From positions 97,175 to 161,174 of the forward strand of contig NZ_FQVI01000008.1 in the NCBI RefSeq assembly GCF_900129135.1: a stretch of DNA of 64,000 nt, read 5' to 3'. The position numbers were made by a program, and so were the translations under genes. The notes beneath the pieces are model-generated. The model was not told the origin of the DNA. It was given only the letters and a program-made list of their open reading frames with translations, and searched no databases. Positions 33,926 through 43,776 of the stretch are shown here, one piece after another; the stretch's first letter is position 1, and each line of letters begins with the position of its first letter. Source of the stretch: Lactonifactor longoviformis DSM 17459. GTDB taxonomy: Bacteria > Bacillota > Clostridia > Lachnospirales > Lachnospiraceae.

Positions 33926-34279
33926 CTATTCGCCCTCTTTTTCGACTTCGGAAATCTCTTTTGCCGTTGCGGTCACAATCCGTATGCCTGTATCGCTCAT
34001 ACCGTCAAGAAGCGCGTCGAGCTGCCGCCGCTGCGTGTTCTTCTCCGGCGGCGTTTCCAAAAGGAACTGGTCTACGGATATATTGTAGCGGAGCATAAGC
34101 TCAAAGAAAATCTGTAAACTTGGGTGCTGCCCCTTGTTCTCAATGTTCGCAAGGTAACGCGGCGAGATAAACATTTCGTCGCTTACTTTCTTGCGGCTCT
34201 CCTTGCGCCCTGTCCGCGCCGCCTTTATCGCTGCCCCAAAAGCCTTGAAGTCGTATTTCGGTACTGGTCTTTTTGCCAT
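33926..34279 (-). CDS. Xre-family HTH regulator of ICE-1
   Basis: A 117-residue regulator with an N-terminal HTH (RKKVSDEMFISPRYLANIEN, KGQHPSLQIFFELML) and a C-terminal acidic region ending EISEVEKEGE. Such proteins sit between the mobilization genes and the excision/cargo end in Tn1549-like ICEs and probably repress transfer. It is divergent from the attenuated cargo operon that starts at 34374. Confidence 0.85.
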   Translation of the reverse strand: MAKRPVPKYDFKAFGAAIKAARTGRKESRKKVSDEMFISPRYLANIENKGQHPSLQIFFELMLRYNISVDQFLLETPPEKNTQRRQLDALLDGMSDTGIRIVTATAKEISEVEKEGE

Positions 34280-34373
34280 AATTATTCACCCTATTACATT
34301 TTACTGTTCACCTTTCCTCTTGGATATGTCTACACTGTTCTATCAGTTGACTAAAATAATTCATATGTATATG

Positions 34374-34402
34374 TTGACAACTAGCCGCTTTTTTTGTATA
34401 GT
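34374..34402 (+). promoter_or_regulatory. Strong sigma-A promoter of the RlmN/Cfr-like operon
   Basis: A perfect -35 TTGACA (34374-34379), exactly 17 bases, then TATAGT (34397-34402). It is followed by a leader with a Shine-Dalgarno and short open frame. Confidence 0.85.
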
Positions 34403-34420
34403 ATTATTAAAAGGGGGGAA

Positions 34421-34453
34421 ATGTTTATGTTACATAGCATGCGTATTCGATAA
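34421..34453 (+). CDS. Leader peptide of the RlmN/Cfr-like operon
   Basis: The short frame encodes MFMLHSMRIR (or MLHSMRIR from the ATG at 34427, which has better spacing to AAGGGGGGAA). It ends just before an attenuator hairpin. Leader peptides of this size upstream of terminators are typical of ribosome-targeted resistance genes, such as the 14-residue leader of tet(W) in this same window. Ribosome stalling on it would favour read-through. Confidence 0.6.
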   Translation: MFMLHSMRIR

Positions 34454-34477
34454 GCATTGAAATTAAAAAAGATTTTT

Positions 34478-34502
34478 CCCATTTTCAATATGGGCTTTTT
34501 TG
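34478..34502 (+). terminator. Attenuator hairpin after the leader peptide
   Basis: CCCAT-tttca-ATATGGG followed by CTTTTTTG. Together with the leader frame and a second terminator at 34603-34642 it forms a two-step attenuation region of about 250 bases. Confidence 0.65.
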
Positions 34503-34525
34503 TCATGCTTATTTTGCGTATGCTA

Positions 34526-34584
34526 TACAACAAAACTAACGATGTATAGACATAGTATAAAAACTATGCCTTAATTTTGTTGTA
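34526..34584. repeat. 14-bp inverted repeat in the leader region
   Basis: TACAACAAAACTAA (34526-34539) pairs with TTAATTTTGTTGTA (34571-34584), with one wobble. An inner CATAGT/ACTATG stem continues it. A candidate anti-terminator or RNA switch element between the two terminators. Confidence 0.6.
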
Positions 34585-34602
34585 GTGTTATATGTATAAA
34601 TG

Positions 34603-34642
34603 CAGGTCAATGCTCATGTTGAGAATTGACCTGTATTTTTTT
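34603..34642 (+). terminator. Second terminator before the KTR gene
   Basis: CAGGTCAAT (34603-34611) pairs with ATTGACCTG (34625-34633), followed by TATTTTTTT. It lies 20 bases before the first structural gene, so it must be read through for expression. Confidence 0.75.
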
Positions 34643-34661
34643 GCGCAAAAGGAGAAATATT

Positions 34662-34841
34662 ATGCTTGAAAAATATTGGATAAAATGTCCAATTTGTAAC
34701 GGAAAGACGAGGGTTCAAGTATTTTATAATACGGTATTAAGAAATTTTCCTCTTTTCTGCCCTAAATGTAAATTAACACATATCGTTGATGTTGAAAAAT
34801 TAGAAATCATAATCAAAAACTCTGAAAAACAAACTTTTTAA
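34662..34841 (+). CDS. Cysteine-rich KTR domain protein
   Basis: A 59-residue zinc-ribbon protein (IKCPICNGKTRVQVFYNT...FPLFCPKCKLTHIVDV) with two CxxC pairs, the KTR family often found on resistance-carrying ICEs. The start at 34662 has AAAAGGAG upstream. It is the first gene of the attenuated operon and is followed 22 bases later by the RlmN/Cfr-like gene. Function unknown. Confidence 0.85.
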   Translation: MLEKYWIKCPICNGKTRVQVFYNTVLRNFPLFCPKCKLTHIVDVEKLEIIIKNSEKQTF

Positions 34842-34863
34842 TTTTGAAAAGGAAGGATATTAA

Positions 34864-35853
34864 ATGAAACACTTACCTAAAAGTACACCTACGGAAATAT
34901 TGAATGACCCATACGGATTTACTTACAAAGAAATGTCGGAAGTAATTGGAGAGGATAAAGCAAGAGCCTTATATGCGAAATTGTATAAACAGCCATTTCA
35001 CAAAAAAAATCTATCAATATCAACAAAAAAAGTCTATAAAAGTAGCGATACTGAAAAGTATGTTTATGAATTGAAAGACAACAGGTATATCGAAACGGTT
35101 TTTATTAAACGGCGAGATGGTGGGACTGTTTGCGTAAGTACGCAAGTTGGTTGTTCTGTTGGCTGTATTTTTTGTGAGTCCGGACGCAATGGTTTCGTTC
35201 GTAATCTAACACCGTCTGAAATTGTGCAGCAGGTCATATTGATACGTCAAAAAGTAAATCGTATCGTTTTTATGGGAATGGGAGAACCTTTATTCAATTA
35301 CGACAACTTGATTGCAGCAATCCATATTCTTCGAGATAGAAATGGACTTAACTTTCCAACCGACGGCATTACCATATCAACAGTTGGTCCAGTTAATCAA
35401 TTAAAAAAATTGCGCGAAGAACATCTAAAAATTCAGTTGACAATATCTTTACATGCAGCAACACAGGCTGTGAGAAACTGTATCATTCCTCATATGCACA
35501 TGTACGCTATTGAAGATGTTGTTAAGCAAGCATTGTCCTATTCACAAAGGCATAATCGAAAAGTGGTATTTGCGTATTTGCTTTTACCAGGTATAAATGA
35601 CCGTTCCTCAGATATAAGGCAACTTGCAAAATGGTTTAAGGGCAAAAATGTTATGATTAACGTGCTGCAATACAACCCGACGAGTAATTCAAAAATTAGA
35701 GCACCACAAAAACAAGAAATGGTTGCGTTCAAACATCAATTAGAGCAAACAGGACTTGAAGTTACCATGAGAGTTTCTCATGGTAGAGAGATTAAAGCAG
35801 CTTGTGGACAGTTAGCTAATACATATAATAAAGCCAAAAAACAACAAAAATAA
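34864..35853 (+). CDS. Radical-SAM 23S rRNA methyltransferase of the RlmN/Cfr family
   Basis: A 329-residue enzyme with the radical-SAM cluster C97-x3-C101-x2-C104 (VGCSVGCIFCESG), GMGEP at 138-142, and the two cysteines that serve the methyl transfer: C90 (TVCVSTQ) and C314 (AACGQL). These enzymes modify A2503 of 23S rRNA: C2 in RlmN, C8 in Cfr, which gives phenicol/lincosamide/oxazolidinone/pleuromutilin resistance. GMGEPLFNYDN is RlmN-like. The ICE location, AT-rich composition, strong promoter and attenuator suggest resistance cargo. Position specificity cannot be decided from sequence. Confidence 0.85.
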   Translation: MKHLPKSTPTEILNDPYGFTYKEMSEVIGEDKARALYAKLYKQPFHKKNLSISTKKVYKSSDTEKYVYELKDNRYIETVFIKRRDGGTVCVSTQVGCSVGCIFCESGRNGFVRNLTPSEIVQQVILIRQKVNRIVFMGMGEPLFNYDNLIAAIHILRDRNGLNFPTDGITISTVGPVNQLKKLREEHLKIQLTISLHAATQAVRNCIIPHMHMYAIEDVVKQALSYSQRHNRKVVFAYLLLPGINDRSSDIRQLAKWFKGKNVMINVLQYNPTSNSKIRAPQKQEMVAFKHQLEQTGLEVTMRVSHGREIKAACGQLANTYNKAKKQQK

Positions 35854-35883
35854 TTTAATTAAAAGAGCCAGACGCACAGACGC

Positions 35884-35933
35884 AGAGCCGATAATATGCA
35901 GTTTGAAATACTGCTGTTATCGGCTCTTTTTTG
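35884..35933 (+). terminator. Terminator of the RlmN/Cfr-like operon
   Basis: AGAGCCGATAA (35884-35894) pairs with TTATCGGCTCT (35917-35927), with an inner GCAG/CTGC pairing, and is followed by TTTTTT. Confidence 0.9.
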
Positions 35934-36102
35934 ATTTAATTTGTGCCCCCAATAACCATATTGGAGCAAAATCAGAACTGTTGCTTGTCGTTCTTTGATT
36001 TCCGCAGCAGCTTTGAAAAATCAAAGCCGCCGTTTCTTTTTATCTTCTCAAGAAATGACGCGGTATCACTGTTAAAAGCGGCGGCTAAAGGAGGTAGCCG
36101 CC

Positions 36103-36213
36103 ATGAAGCACATACCATATCGACAAAATCCGACGGTCATTGACACATCAAAAAAAGCCCGACCACCACCGGGGGAAATTACGCTTGTATATATGAACTG
36201 TCTAATCATCTAA
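36103..36213 (+). CDS. 36-residue small protein
   Basis: The frame MKHIPYRQNPTVIDTSKKAR and on to VYMNCLII has a strong Shine-Dalgarno (AAAGGAGG, 36088-36095) and is followed by a terminator. I do not recognise it. The presence of a good ribosome site, stop and own terminator supports translation. It lies between the cargo operon and the sigma-like gene. Confidence 0.5.
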   Translation: MKHIPYRQNPTVIDTSKKARPPPGEITLVYMNCLII

Positions 36214-36229
36214 ATACTACTCACAATAC

Positions 36230-36268
36230 CAATGCGCCTGTCCGGGCTTTTCGGACAGGCGCATTTTG
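36230..36268 (+). terminator. Strong intrinsic terminator
   Basis: AATGCGCCTGTCCG (36231-36244) and CGGACAGGCGCATT (36252-36265) are perfectly complementary (14 bp). Confidence 0.85.
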
Positions 36269-36388
36269 CTGCTCAAAAAATTTTTTGAAGAAATTTCAAA
36301 AAATCTTCGGCGTTTTTGAAAACCGCCGTATTGCCCCGCGAAAAGGGGGAAGCACCACCAACTTTCCAACGAGAAAGGAGGTGAGAAT

Positions 36389-36829
36389 GTGGAACCTAAC
36401 AGCAGGGAGTTTTACAAACAGTGTGCTTTTCAGAAGTTTTGTAATACGGTACTTCACAATGAAGCGTGCGACACTCATAGAGAGCTTCGCAGACACAGGG
36501 CAAAGGAAGTGACCTTTTCCGACATGACCTTAGACGAAGCGCGACAGCTTCATACGTTTGATGAATATTTCAAACGGGAAACTGTTGAAACCGTCTTTGA
36601 GAAAGCCGGGAAGAAAATCACGCCAAAGCTGCTTCTTGAAGCAATCCGTACTTTGCCGGAAGAAAAGCGCAAAGCCATACTGCTGTATTACTTCGAGGGA
36701 ATGAACGATACCGAGATTGCGGAACTGTTCAATACGTCGAGAAGCACGATACAGTACAGGCGGACAAGCTCTTTTGAGAGATTAAGAAAATATCTGGAGG
36801 AAAATGCTGATGAATGGGACGAATGGTAA
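36389..36829 (+). CDS. Sigma-70-like regulator of ICE-1
   Basis: A 146-residue protein with region 4 HTH (AIRTLPEEKRKAILLYYFEG, MNDTEIAELFNTSRSTIQYR) and an N-terminal KEVTFSDMTLDEARQL segment. GTG start with GAAAGGAGG upstream. It overlaps the small HTH_16 gene. Same regulatory pair as in IME-A and IME-B but only distantly similar in sequence. Confidence 0.85.
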   Translation: MEPNSREFYKQCAFQKFCNTVLHNEACDTHRELRRHRAKEVTFSDMTLDEARQLHTFDEYFKRETVETVFEKAGKKITPKLLLEAIRTLPEEKRKAILLYYFEGMNDTEIAELFNTSRSTIQYRRTSSFERLRKYLEENADEWDEW

Positions 36830-37070
36830 CGAACCCGGCTACCCGGAAAATGCCCTTGTTCCCTATCCTGTCATTGTGGTAGCGACAAAGGGCGACCCGG
36901 ACGCTATGAAGATTGTCTTGCAGCATTTCAGCGGCTACATAGCCCGCCTCTCCATGCGGAAGCTGTACGACGAGCGCGGGAATGTCTATTTCGGCGTAGA
37001 CCACGACATTCGGGAACGGCTGCAAGCAAAACTGATGATGGCTGTCCTCACCTTTAAGGCAGAGGAATAA
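36810..37070 (+). CDS. HTH_16-type regulator of ICE-1
   Basis: An 86-residue protein (LVPYPVIVVATKGDPDAMKI, VLQHFSGYIARLSMRKLYDE) of the Orf7-like family. The ATG at 36810 is preferred over 36804 because GGAGG (36796-36800) is then 9 bases away. It overlaps the sigma-like gene by 20 bases. Confidence 0.85.
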   Translation: MNGTNGNEPGYPENALVPYPVIVVATKGDPDAMKIVLQHFSGYIARLSMRKLYDERGNVYFGVDHDIRERLQAKLMMAVLTFKAEE

Positions 37071-37080
37071 ACCGCAGCGG

Positions 37081-37480
37081 CGGCGGGACGCTTTCTCTCT
37101 CCCCCTTTTCCGTTCCGCTGCTGACGCGGCAGCAAAGCCATTCTGAACCTTGACAAAGAAAGCGGCGCAAGATAACGGCGGCGCAGCATAGGGCAAATCG
37201 GATACGTTCCTTTTGCGCCGAGCCATACGGCGGGTGCGCCATGACGCTATCCGGGTGAGGTTATCCCCGCCCGGACAGCCGAGCGACCAACACCGCGCCG
37301 GAAAGCAAGTGTAGCGGCTTGCGGGCGACGACACGCAGAATATACAATGATACTTCCTTACAGCCACAGTCCGAGCGTTAAGAGCGTCGCAGGCAATGGG
37401 TAGGGCTGCATGAGAACCATGCCGGGGTGAAATTCCCATGAGGTTATGCTAATAACCGTCCGATTAAAGCCTTTGTTTTA
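37081..37480 (+). ncRNA. Long GC-rich non-coding region, possible structured RNA (group II intron-like 5' half?)
   Basis: About 400 bases with no credible gene but many local pairings: CCGGGTGAGG...CCCCGCCCGG (37246-37274 region), GCGTTAAGAGCGTCGC, and a hairpin around GGGGTGAAATTCCC. A GTGCG at 37235 resembles a group II intron 5' boundary, but no reverse transcriptase or clear domain V/VI follows. So this is either an intron remnant or another structured RNA. A 236-residue antisense frame across it has no ribosome site and I do not accept it. Confidence 0.35.
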
Positions 37481-37547
37481 TTGAATAGTGGACTTGCTGC
37501 TATTCATAGACTGTATTATATGTTTGCGAAAGAAAGGGGGATTTTCT

Positions 37548-37715
37548 TTGACGCAAAACCAAACGCCCGTTACCACAACGGAGCATAAAATAGGAAAAGT
37601 TACTTACCTTGTATGTTCGTCCGCAAGTGAACGCGCAACGGACACACTGGATAAAAAGATAAAAAAACTCATTCGCAAAGACATGGAACTGAACCCCGCA
37701 AACGCCCGGAAATAG
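37548..37715 (+). CDS. tnpW: TnpW-type protein of ICE-1
   Basis: A 55-residue protein (TTTEHKIGKVTYLVCSSASE, ATDTLDKKIKKLI) starting at TTG with AAAGGGGG upstream. It lies 100 bases before the ICE-1 recombinase, the usual position. Function unknown. Confidence 0.75.
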   Translation: MTQNQTPVTTTEHKIGKVTYLVCSSASERATDTLDKKIKKLIRKDMELNPANARK

Positions 37716-37770
37716 GGCGTTTCTTCACATTTTATACATGACACAGGCAGCGGTATGTGGTATAATATAG

Positions 37771-39492
<1,722 letters not shown>

Positions 39493-39505
39493 CATACATC
39501 AAAAA

Positions 39506-39828
<323 letters not shown>

Positions 39829-39852
39829 TCAAATCTGCTTCTTTACAGCTTG

Positions 39853-40041
39853 TCAAATCGCCGGTTTTTGTGTAGCAGCGGCTTCCGCTTCCAGTACCCG
39901 CGCCATTTTGTCGGCGGCGGTGGTCGTGGTATCTTTCCTGAAATAGCCGGACACGACAAGGACGGAATTGCCCATGCGGATTTCCGTCACGCAGTCGGGG
40001 CGGCGGGCGGTGCGGGTGTCGTGCTGCTTGTTATCTGTCAT
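39853..40041 (-). CDS. tnpW: TnpW-type protein of IME-B
   Basis: A 62-residue protein (DCVTEIRMGNSVLVVSGYFR, TTTAADKMARVLEAE) nearly identical to the IME-A protein. The start at 40041 has GAAAGGAG upstream. It precedes the broken recombinase. Confidence 0.8.
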   Translation of the reverse strand: MTDNKQHDTRTARRPDCVTEIRMGNSVLVVSGYFRKDTTTTAADKMARVLEAEAAATQKPAI

Positions 40042-40055
40042 AGGCAATACTCCTT

Positions 40056-40898
40056 TCAGTCGGTAATCAGTTTCTTCATGCTCTCCATTTTCCGCTGCGC
40101 AGTTTCCTGCCGGAAGTTGTCGCCGGTAAAGCGTACCGGGACGCACATGGAAAGCAGGCGGTCATAAATCCGGGAATGGGCGGTGTCTTTTGGGTGCTGC
40201 AACTCTGAAAGCGTGAGGTTGGTCGTGACGATCAGCGGCTTGCGGCTGCGGTAACGGCTGTCAATCACATTGAAAACCTGTTCCAGCCCGTATTCTGTCC
40301 CGCGCTCCATGCCGAAGTCGTCAAGGATAAGCAGCGGATAGCGGCAAAGGCGGGAAATATATTCATTCCTGCCCTCAAAGCTGGCGGCAAGGTCGTTGAG
40401 GATAAGGGCAAAGTTCGTCATGTGGACGGGGATTTCTTTCTCCATGAGGGCGTTTGCGATACAGCCCGCAAGGTAGCTTTTCCCGGTTCCCACGCCGCCC
40501 CAGAACAGGCAGCCGATATTGTCGGCTCGCATATCCTCCCAATGCTCCACATACCGGCGGGCAATCCCGGCCTGCGGGTTCCTGCCGTTGTCGTTCTCAA
40601 AAGTCCAGTCCCGCATGGTAGGGTCGGTAAAGCCCCGGCGTTTCAGTTCCTCCACGGTGTCAAGGTGCCTGCGCCGCTTCTCGGCGGCCTCCCGTTCCTC
40701 GCGGGCGGCTCTCTGGCAGTCGCACTCTGCCGGGTGGCGGTCGCGGCCAAAAATAGCGGCCTTATCCGGCGCAAAATAGGCTTCTTTCGGCTTTCGGCAC
40801 TTGCCGCAGTACAGTAAACCGTCCTTGCCGGTGTAGTCCTCCGGCTCCGGGGTGGTGGCGGTCATATTCTCCAAAACAGCGTTGATTTCGTTCTTCAT
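40056..40898 (-). CDS. DnaC-like helicase loader of IME-B
   Basis: A 280-residue AAA+ protein with cysteine motifs (CGKCRKPKEAYF, CDCQ), Walker A GGVGTGKSYLAG and Walker B LLILDDFGMERGTEYG. It overlaps the organizer gene by four bases. Highly similar to 13223-14080. Confidence 0.9.
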   Translation of the reverse strand: MKNEINAVLENMTATTPEPEDYTGKDGLLYCGKCRKPKEAYFAPDKAAIFGRDRHPAECDCQRAAREEREAAEKRRRHLDTVEELKRRGFTDPTMRDWTFENDNGRNPQAGIARRYVEHWEDMRADNIGCLFWGGVGTGKSYLAGCIANALMEKEIPVHMTNFALILNDLAASFEGRNEYISRLCRYPLLILDDFGMERGTEYGLEQVFNVIDSRYRSRKPLIVTTNLTLSELQHPKDTAHSRIYDRLLSMCVPVRFTGDNFRQETAQRKMESMKKLITD

Positions 40899-41653
40899 AA
40901 ACTTTCGCCCTCCTTGCATGAGTAGTCTGGTATGCCCTTTTTCGGGGCTTTCTTGGCTGCGTCCTCCTGCGCCCATTTGTAGATTGTGGCGGCATGGCTG
41001 CGGTATCGCTTGCCGCTGGACGCGATATGGCAGGATAGCCGGTCAATGTAGTAGTTCCATTTGTCGGGCAGGTCTGCTTTCAGCCCGTCCAGTTCTGATT
41101 GTGAAAGAAAGACATTTTCATACCGGCCATAGGCGGCGCGGGCGGTCTGTCCCGTATCTAACTCTCGCTCTCTCTCTTTTTCTATCTCTATCTCTTTCTC
41201 TATCTCTATCTCTGGTGGACAAATGTCCGCTTGATATGGTGGACATTTGTCCGCCCCGGCCTTTGGCAAGGCTTTCTGCTCCTGCAAAGCCAGCCTTGCC
41301 CGCCGTTTCCGCTCCCCCTCGGTAGAGGATTGGCCGATCAGCAGTTCAATGTTGCTCATATACAGCGCGCCGTTCTGTAACGGCTCCACAAGCCCCAGCT
41401 TCATAAAAATCTGCAAGGCTCGCTCTACGGTGCCGACTTGCTGGCGGGTAATGGTGGCAATCATCTGCGCGGTGTAGGGGATATTTTCATCAAGCTGCAA
41501 CTTCCCGCCGTTTTTCAGCGATTTCAGGTACAGTTTCAAGAGAATGTTGGAATAGAGGATACCGTCCTGCATACTTTCCAGCAGCACGATAGCGTCCTCG
41601 TCAAAGTAATTCTCTTTCAGCTTGAGGTAGTAGTATTTTCGGTTGTCTGACAT
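40895..41653 (-). CDS. Phage-type replisome organizer of IME-B
   Basis: A 252-residue initiator (MSDNRKYYYLKLKENYFDED) with a glutamate-rich linker and a C-terminal domain ending IPDYSCKEGESL. The start at 41653 has AAAGGAGG upstream. The linker DNA contains two palindromes and a pyrimidine (- strand purine) tract. Third member of the family in this window. Confidence 0.85.
   Translation of the reverse strand: MSDNRKYYYLKLKENYFDEDAIVLLESMQDGILYSNILLKLYLKSLKNGGKLQLDENIPYTAQMIATITRQQVGTVERALQIFMKLGLVEPLQNGALYMSNIELLIGQSSTEGERKRRARLALQEQKALPKAGADKCPPYQADICPPEIEIEKEIEIEKERERELDTGQTARAAYGRYENVFLSQSELDGLKADLPDKWNYYIDRLSCHIASSGKRYRSHAATIYKWAQEDAAKKAPKKGIPDYSCKEGESL
41161..41252. other. Candidate intragenic replication origin of IME-B
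   Basis: On the + strand: a pyrimidine tract with TCTATC repeats (41161-41213), then GGACAAATGTCC (41217-41228) and GGACATTTGTCC (41241-41252). This is the inverted image of the IME-A and IME-C arrangement. The palindrome core GGACA-N2-TGTCC is kept although the surrounding codons differ. Confidence 0.45.
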
Positions 41654-41765
41654 GGTTCCTCCTTTGGGTGGATTTGGGGCGTTTGTACGCATTTAGGACG
41701 GCGTTTCCGGGGGAAAAGGATAAATGTATCGCGTACCCTTTGACACCCACGAAAAAAGCCTTGAT

Positions 41766-42152
41766 TTATGCGGGTTTGAAAGGCTCTAAAGCGTGACATT
41801 TCTGCCTTTGTTTCCGCTTTCTCTCGGCGGCTTTGATTTTCTTCATGCGTCCGGCGCAGTCGGGGCAGTATTTTCCCCGGTTGGATTTGGGGACAAATGC
41901 CGCGCCGCAGACCGCACACCGTTTCCGGCTCCCCCGGTACAAAAGGGCTGCGGCCAGCTCCCCGTCAAGGGGCAGGACAGCCACACGGAACCAGCGGCAC
42001 ATGAGGGAAAGGGAAATGCTCTGGACGCACACGCAAGGCTCCCCGTCGTCTAACAGCAGGCAGTTCCCCCCGTCGTAGTTACAGCACTCATGCACCAGCC
42101 GCCGCGCCCGCCGGTGCTGGCGGTAGTCCATGCGGGGCAGGTTATCGCTCAT
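41766..42152 (-). CDS. Cysteine-rich VLP domain protein of IME-B
   Basis: A 128-residue protein (LVHECCNYDGGNCLLLDDGE, CVCVQSI, CAVCGAAF...YCPDCAGRM) closely related to 2636-3034. The start at 42152 (MSDNLPRMDYRQ) has GAAAGGAG upstream and overlaps the 3' end of the relaxase gene. Confidence 0.85.
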   Translation of the reverse strand: MSDNLPRMDYRQHRRARRLVHECCNYDGGNCLLLDDGEPCVCVQSISLSLMCRWFRVAVLPLDGELAAALLYRGSRKRCAVCGAAFVPKSNRGKYCPDCAGRMKKIKAAERKRKQRQKCHALEPFKPA

Positions 42153-43776
42153 GGCTCTGCTCCTTTCTGCGGTGGGGTTCCTCCCGGCGCAAAATCTGGT
42201 CGATGTTCCGCTTGACGGTCTGCAATTCCTTGAACCGCTGTTTCTGTTCGTGATAGGTGTTATACAGGCCGTCTTTCTCGGAGATAAGCTGCTCGATCTC
42301 GGCCTGCAACGCTTTCCGGGCGGGCAGCTTGGTAATGCCATGCGCCTTGAAATACCGGGCGGCGGCTTCGGCTATGATAAAGTCGCTTTCATGCGCCTGC
42401 CGGTAGGCGGCGCGGGCTTTCTCGGATTTCTGCGCTTTCAGTCCGTCGCGGGCGGGCTTGGTCTTGGCGTAGGCAAGTACCTGTTGCTGCAACTCCTTTT
42501 TCCCTTGTAGCTTCGTTTCCAGTGCTTTCAGTTCGCCGCTGGTCTGGCGCATTTCCTGATAGGCGGTATCAACGGCGGCTTCTAACTGCTCCGGGGAAGT
42601 AAAGCCGTATTCCTGATACACATTCAGCGTCGCGGCCATTTGTTTGAGGTTGTGCATGGTCGCCCAGCGTTCATAGCCCCGGCCTTTGCCCTCGGCCATT
42701 TTCTGCTCAATGTCCACAAGCCGCTGCACACCGTCCTCTTTCGGGGCGGTTTGTGGGGCTTTTGTGGGCTGTATGCCGGTTTTCCCATGCCGGGGGTATT
42801 CGGGTATGGCTGCGGCCTTTTCTGTGGCTCTGGCGGCGTTCTGCTCCAAAACGGCAAAGACAGCGGCGCGGTCAAAGTCGTCGCCCAGTTTCCGGGCGGT
42901 AATGGGCTTCGTCCTGTCCGGCGTGAGGTAGGACAGTCGCCCCCGGCTCTCCTTGACGGTCACGCCCTCCCGCAGCAGCAGAGAGGAAAAGTCCTCGAAT
43001 GAGGTCGCCGCAGACAGCGCGGCGCGTATGGTCTGCCGCAGCTTCTCCTTGTTCGTTTCAAACTTGGTCTGCCGGGGCGTGATACCGACTGCAATCATGG
43101 GGGCGTTCTGCTTGTCCAGCGCGGCCTGTCCCTTTTTCTGCGCCCAATATTCCCGGTCGGTCACGCGGTTCTTGCTGCCGTTCAAGAGGTCGATTTGGTA
43201 AAGCCCCTCCCGGTGGCACATCTCCATGACTTCGGATTTGAAGTAGCGCAAAGCCGCGTCGGTACAGCGGTGCTTGCAACCGGCTTTTGTGTCGGCTGGC
43301 CTGTCCATGTAGGGCAGGAACGGCACTTCCTCAATCCGCAGGCTGTTAATGACGATATGCACATGAATGTTACCGCTGTGGTTATGGCCGTCCGGGTGGG
43401 TGCATACAAGGGCTTGGTGGCCGGGGAAATGCTCGGCGCAAAACTTCTCGCCCAATGCCTGCGCCCGGTCTACGGTCAAGCCGTTGTCCGGCCCGTCCCG
43501 TGGGTCAAAGCTGATGATATAGTGGTGGCTTTTCACATCTTCCCGCCGCTGGTTTTTCTCATAGCGGAGATTTGCCCGCATACAAGCAACGGCAAAATCT
43601 TCCCCGCCGCAGTTCAGCGTGGACAGCCGGTAGTCCTCGCGGGGGATAAGCCTGCCGGTTTCATCAAGGACGGGCTTCATGGTAAACTCGTCATGTTCAA
43701 ACAGCAGGTATTGTTCGGCGGCTCCGTAGTCGGCATTTTTAGAGTTGATATGCTTGAGTGTTGCCAACCGCGTCAC
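42142..43776 (-). CDS. MobP-family relaxase of IME-B
   Basis: A 544-residue relaxase, collinear with the IME-A enzyme: SHHYIISF, HPDGHNHSGNIHVHIVINSL, then a helical C-terminus. GTG start within mobC. It should act on the oriT at 44180-44272. Confidence 0.92.
   Translation of the reverse strand: MTRLATLKHINSKNADYGAAEQYLLFEHDEFTMKPVLDETGRLIPREDYRLSTLNCGGEDFAVACMRANLRYEKNQRREDVKSHHYIISFDPRDGPDNGLTVDRAQALGEKFCAEHFPGHQALVCTHPDGHNHSGNIHVHIVINSLRIEEVPFLPYMDRPADTKAGCKHRCTDAALRYFKSEVMEMCHREGLYQIDLLNGSKNRVTDREYWAQKKGQAALDKQNAPMIAVGITPRQTKFETNKEKLRQTIRAALSAATSFEDFSSLLLREGVTVKESRGRLSYLTPDRTKPITARKLGDDFDRAAVFAVLEQNAARATEKAAAIPEYPRHGKTGIQPTKAPQTAPKEDGVQRLVDIEQKMAEGKGRGYERWATMHNLKQMAATLNVYQEYGFTSPEQLEAAVDTAYQEMRQTSGELKALETKLQGKKELQQQVLAYAKTKPARDGLKAQKSEKARAAYRQAHESDFIIAEAAARYFKAHGITKLPARKALQAEIEQLISEKDGLYNTYHEQKQRFKELQTVKRNIDQILRREEPHRRKEQSHER

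Noticed and set aside
34864..35853. Canonical Cfr call
   Set aside because: Catalytic residues fit both Cfr and RlmN, but GMGEPLFNYDN and overall sequence differ from Cfr as I remember it; only the family is assigned.
36729..37439. 236-residue - strand reading frame
   Set aside because: It is antisense to the sigma-like and HTH_16 genes and the structured region, with no Shine-Dalgarno and low-complexity arginine/cysteine composition.
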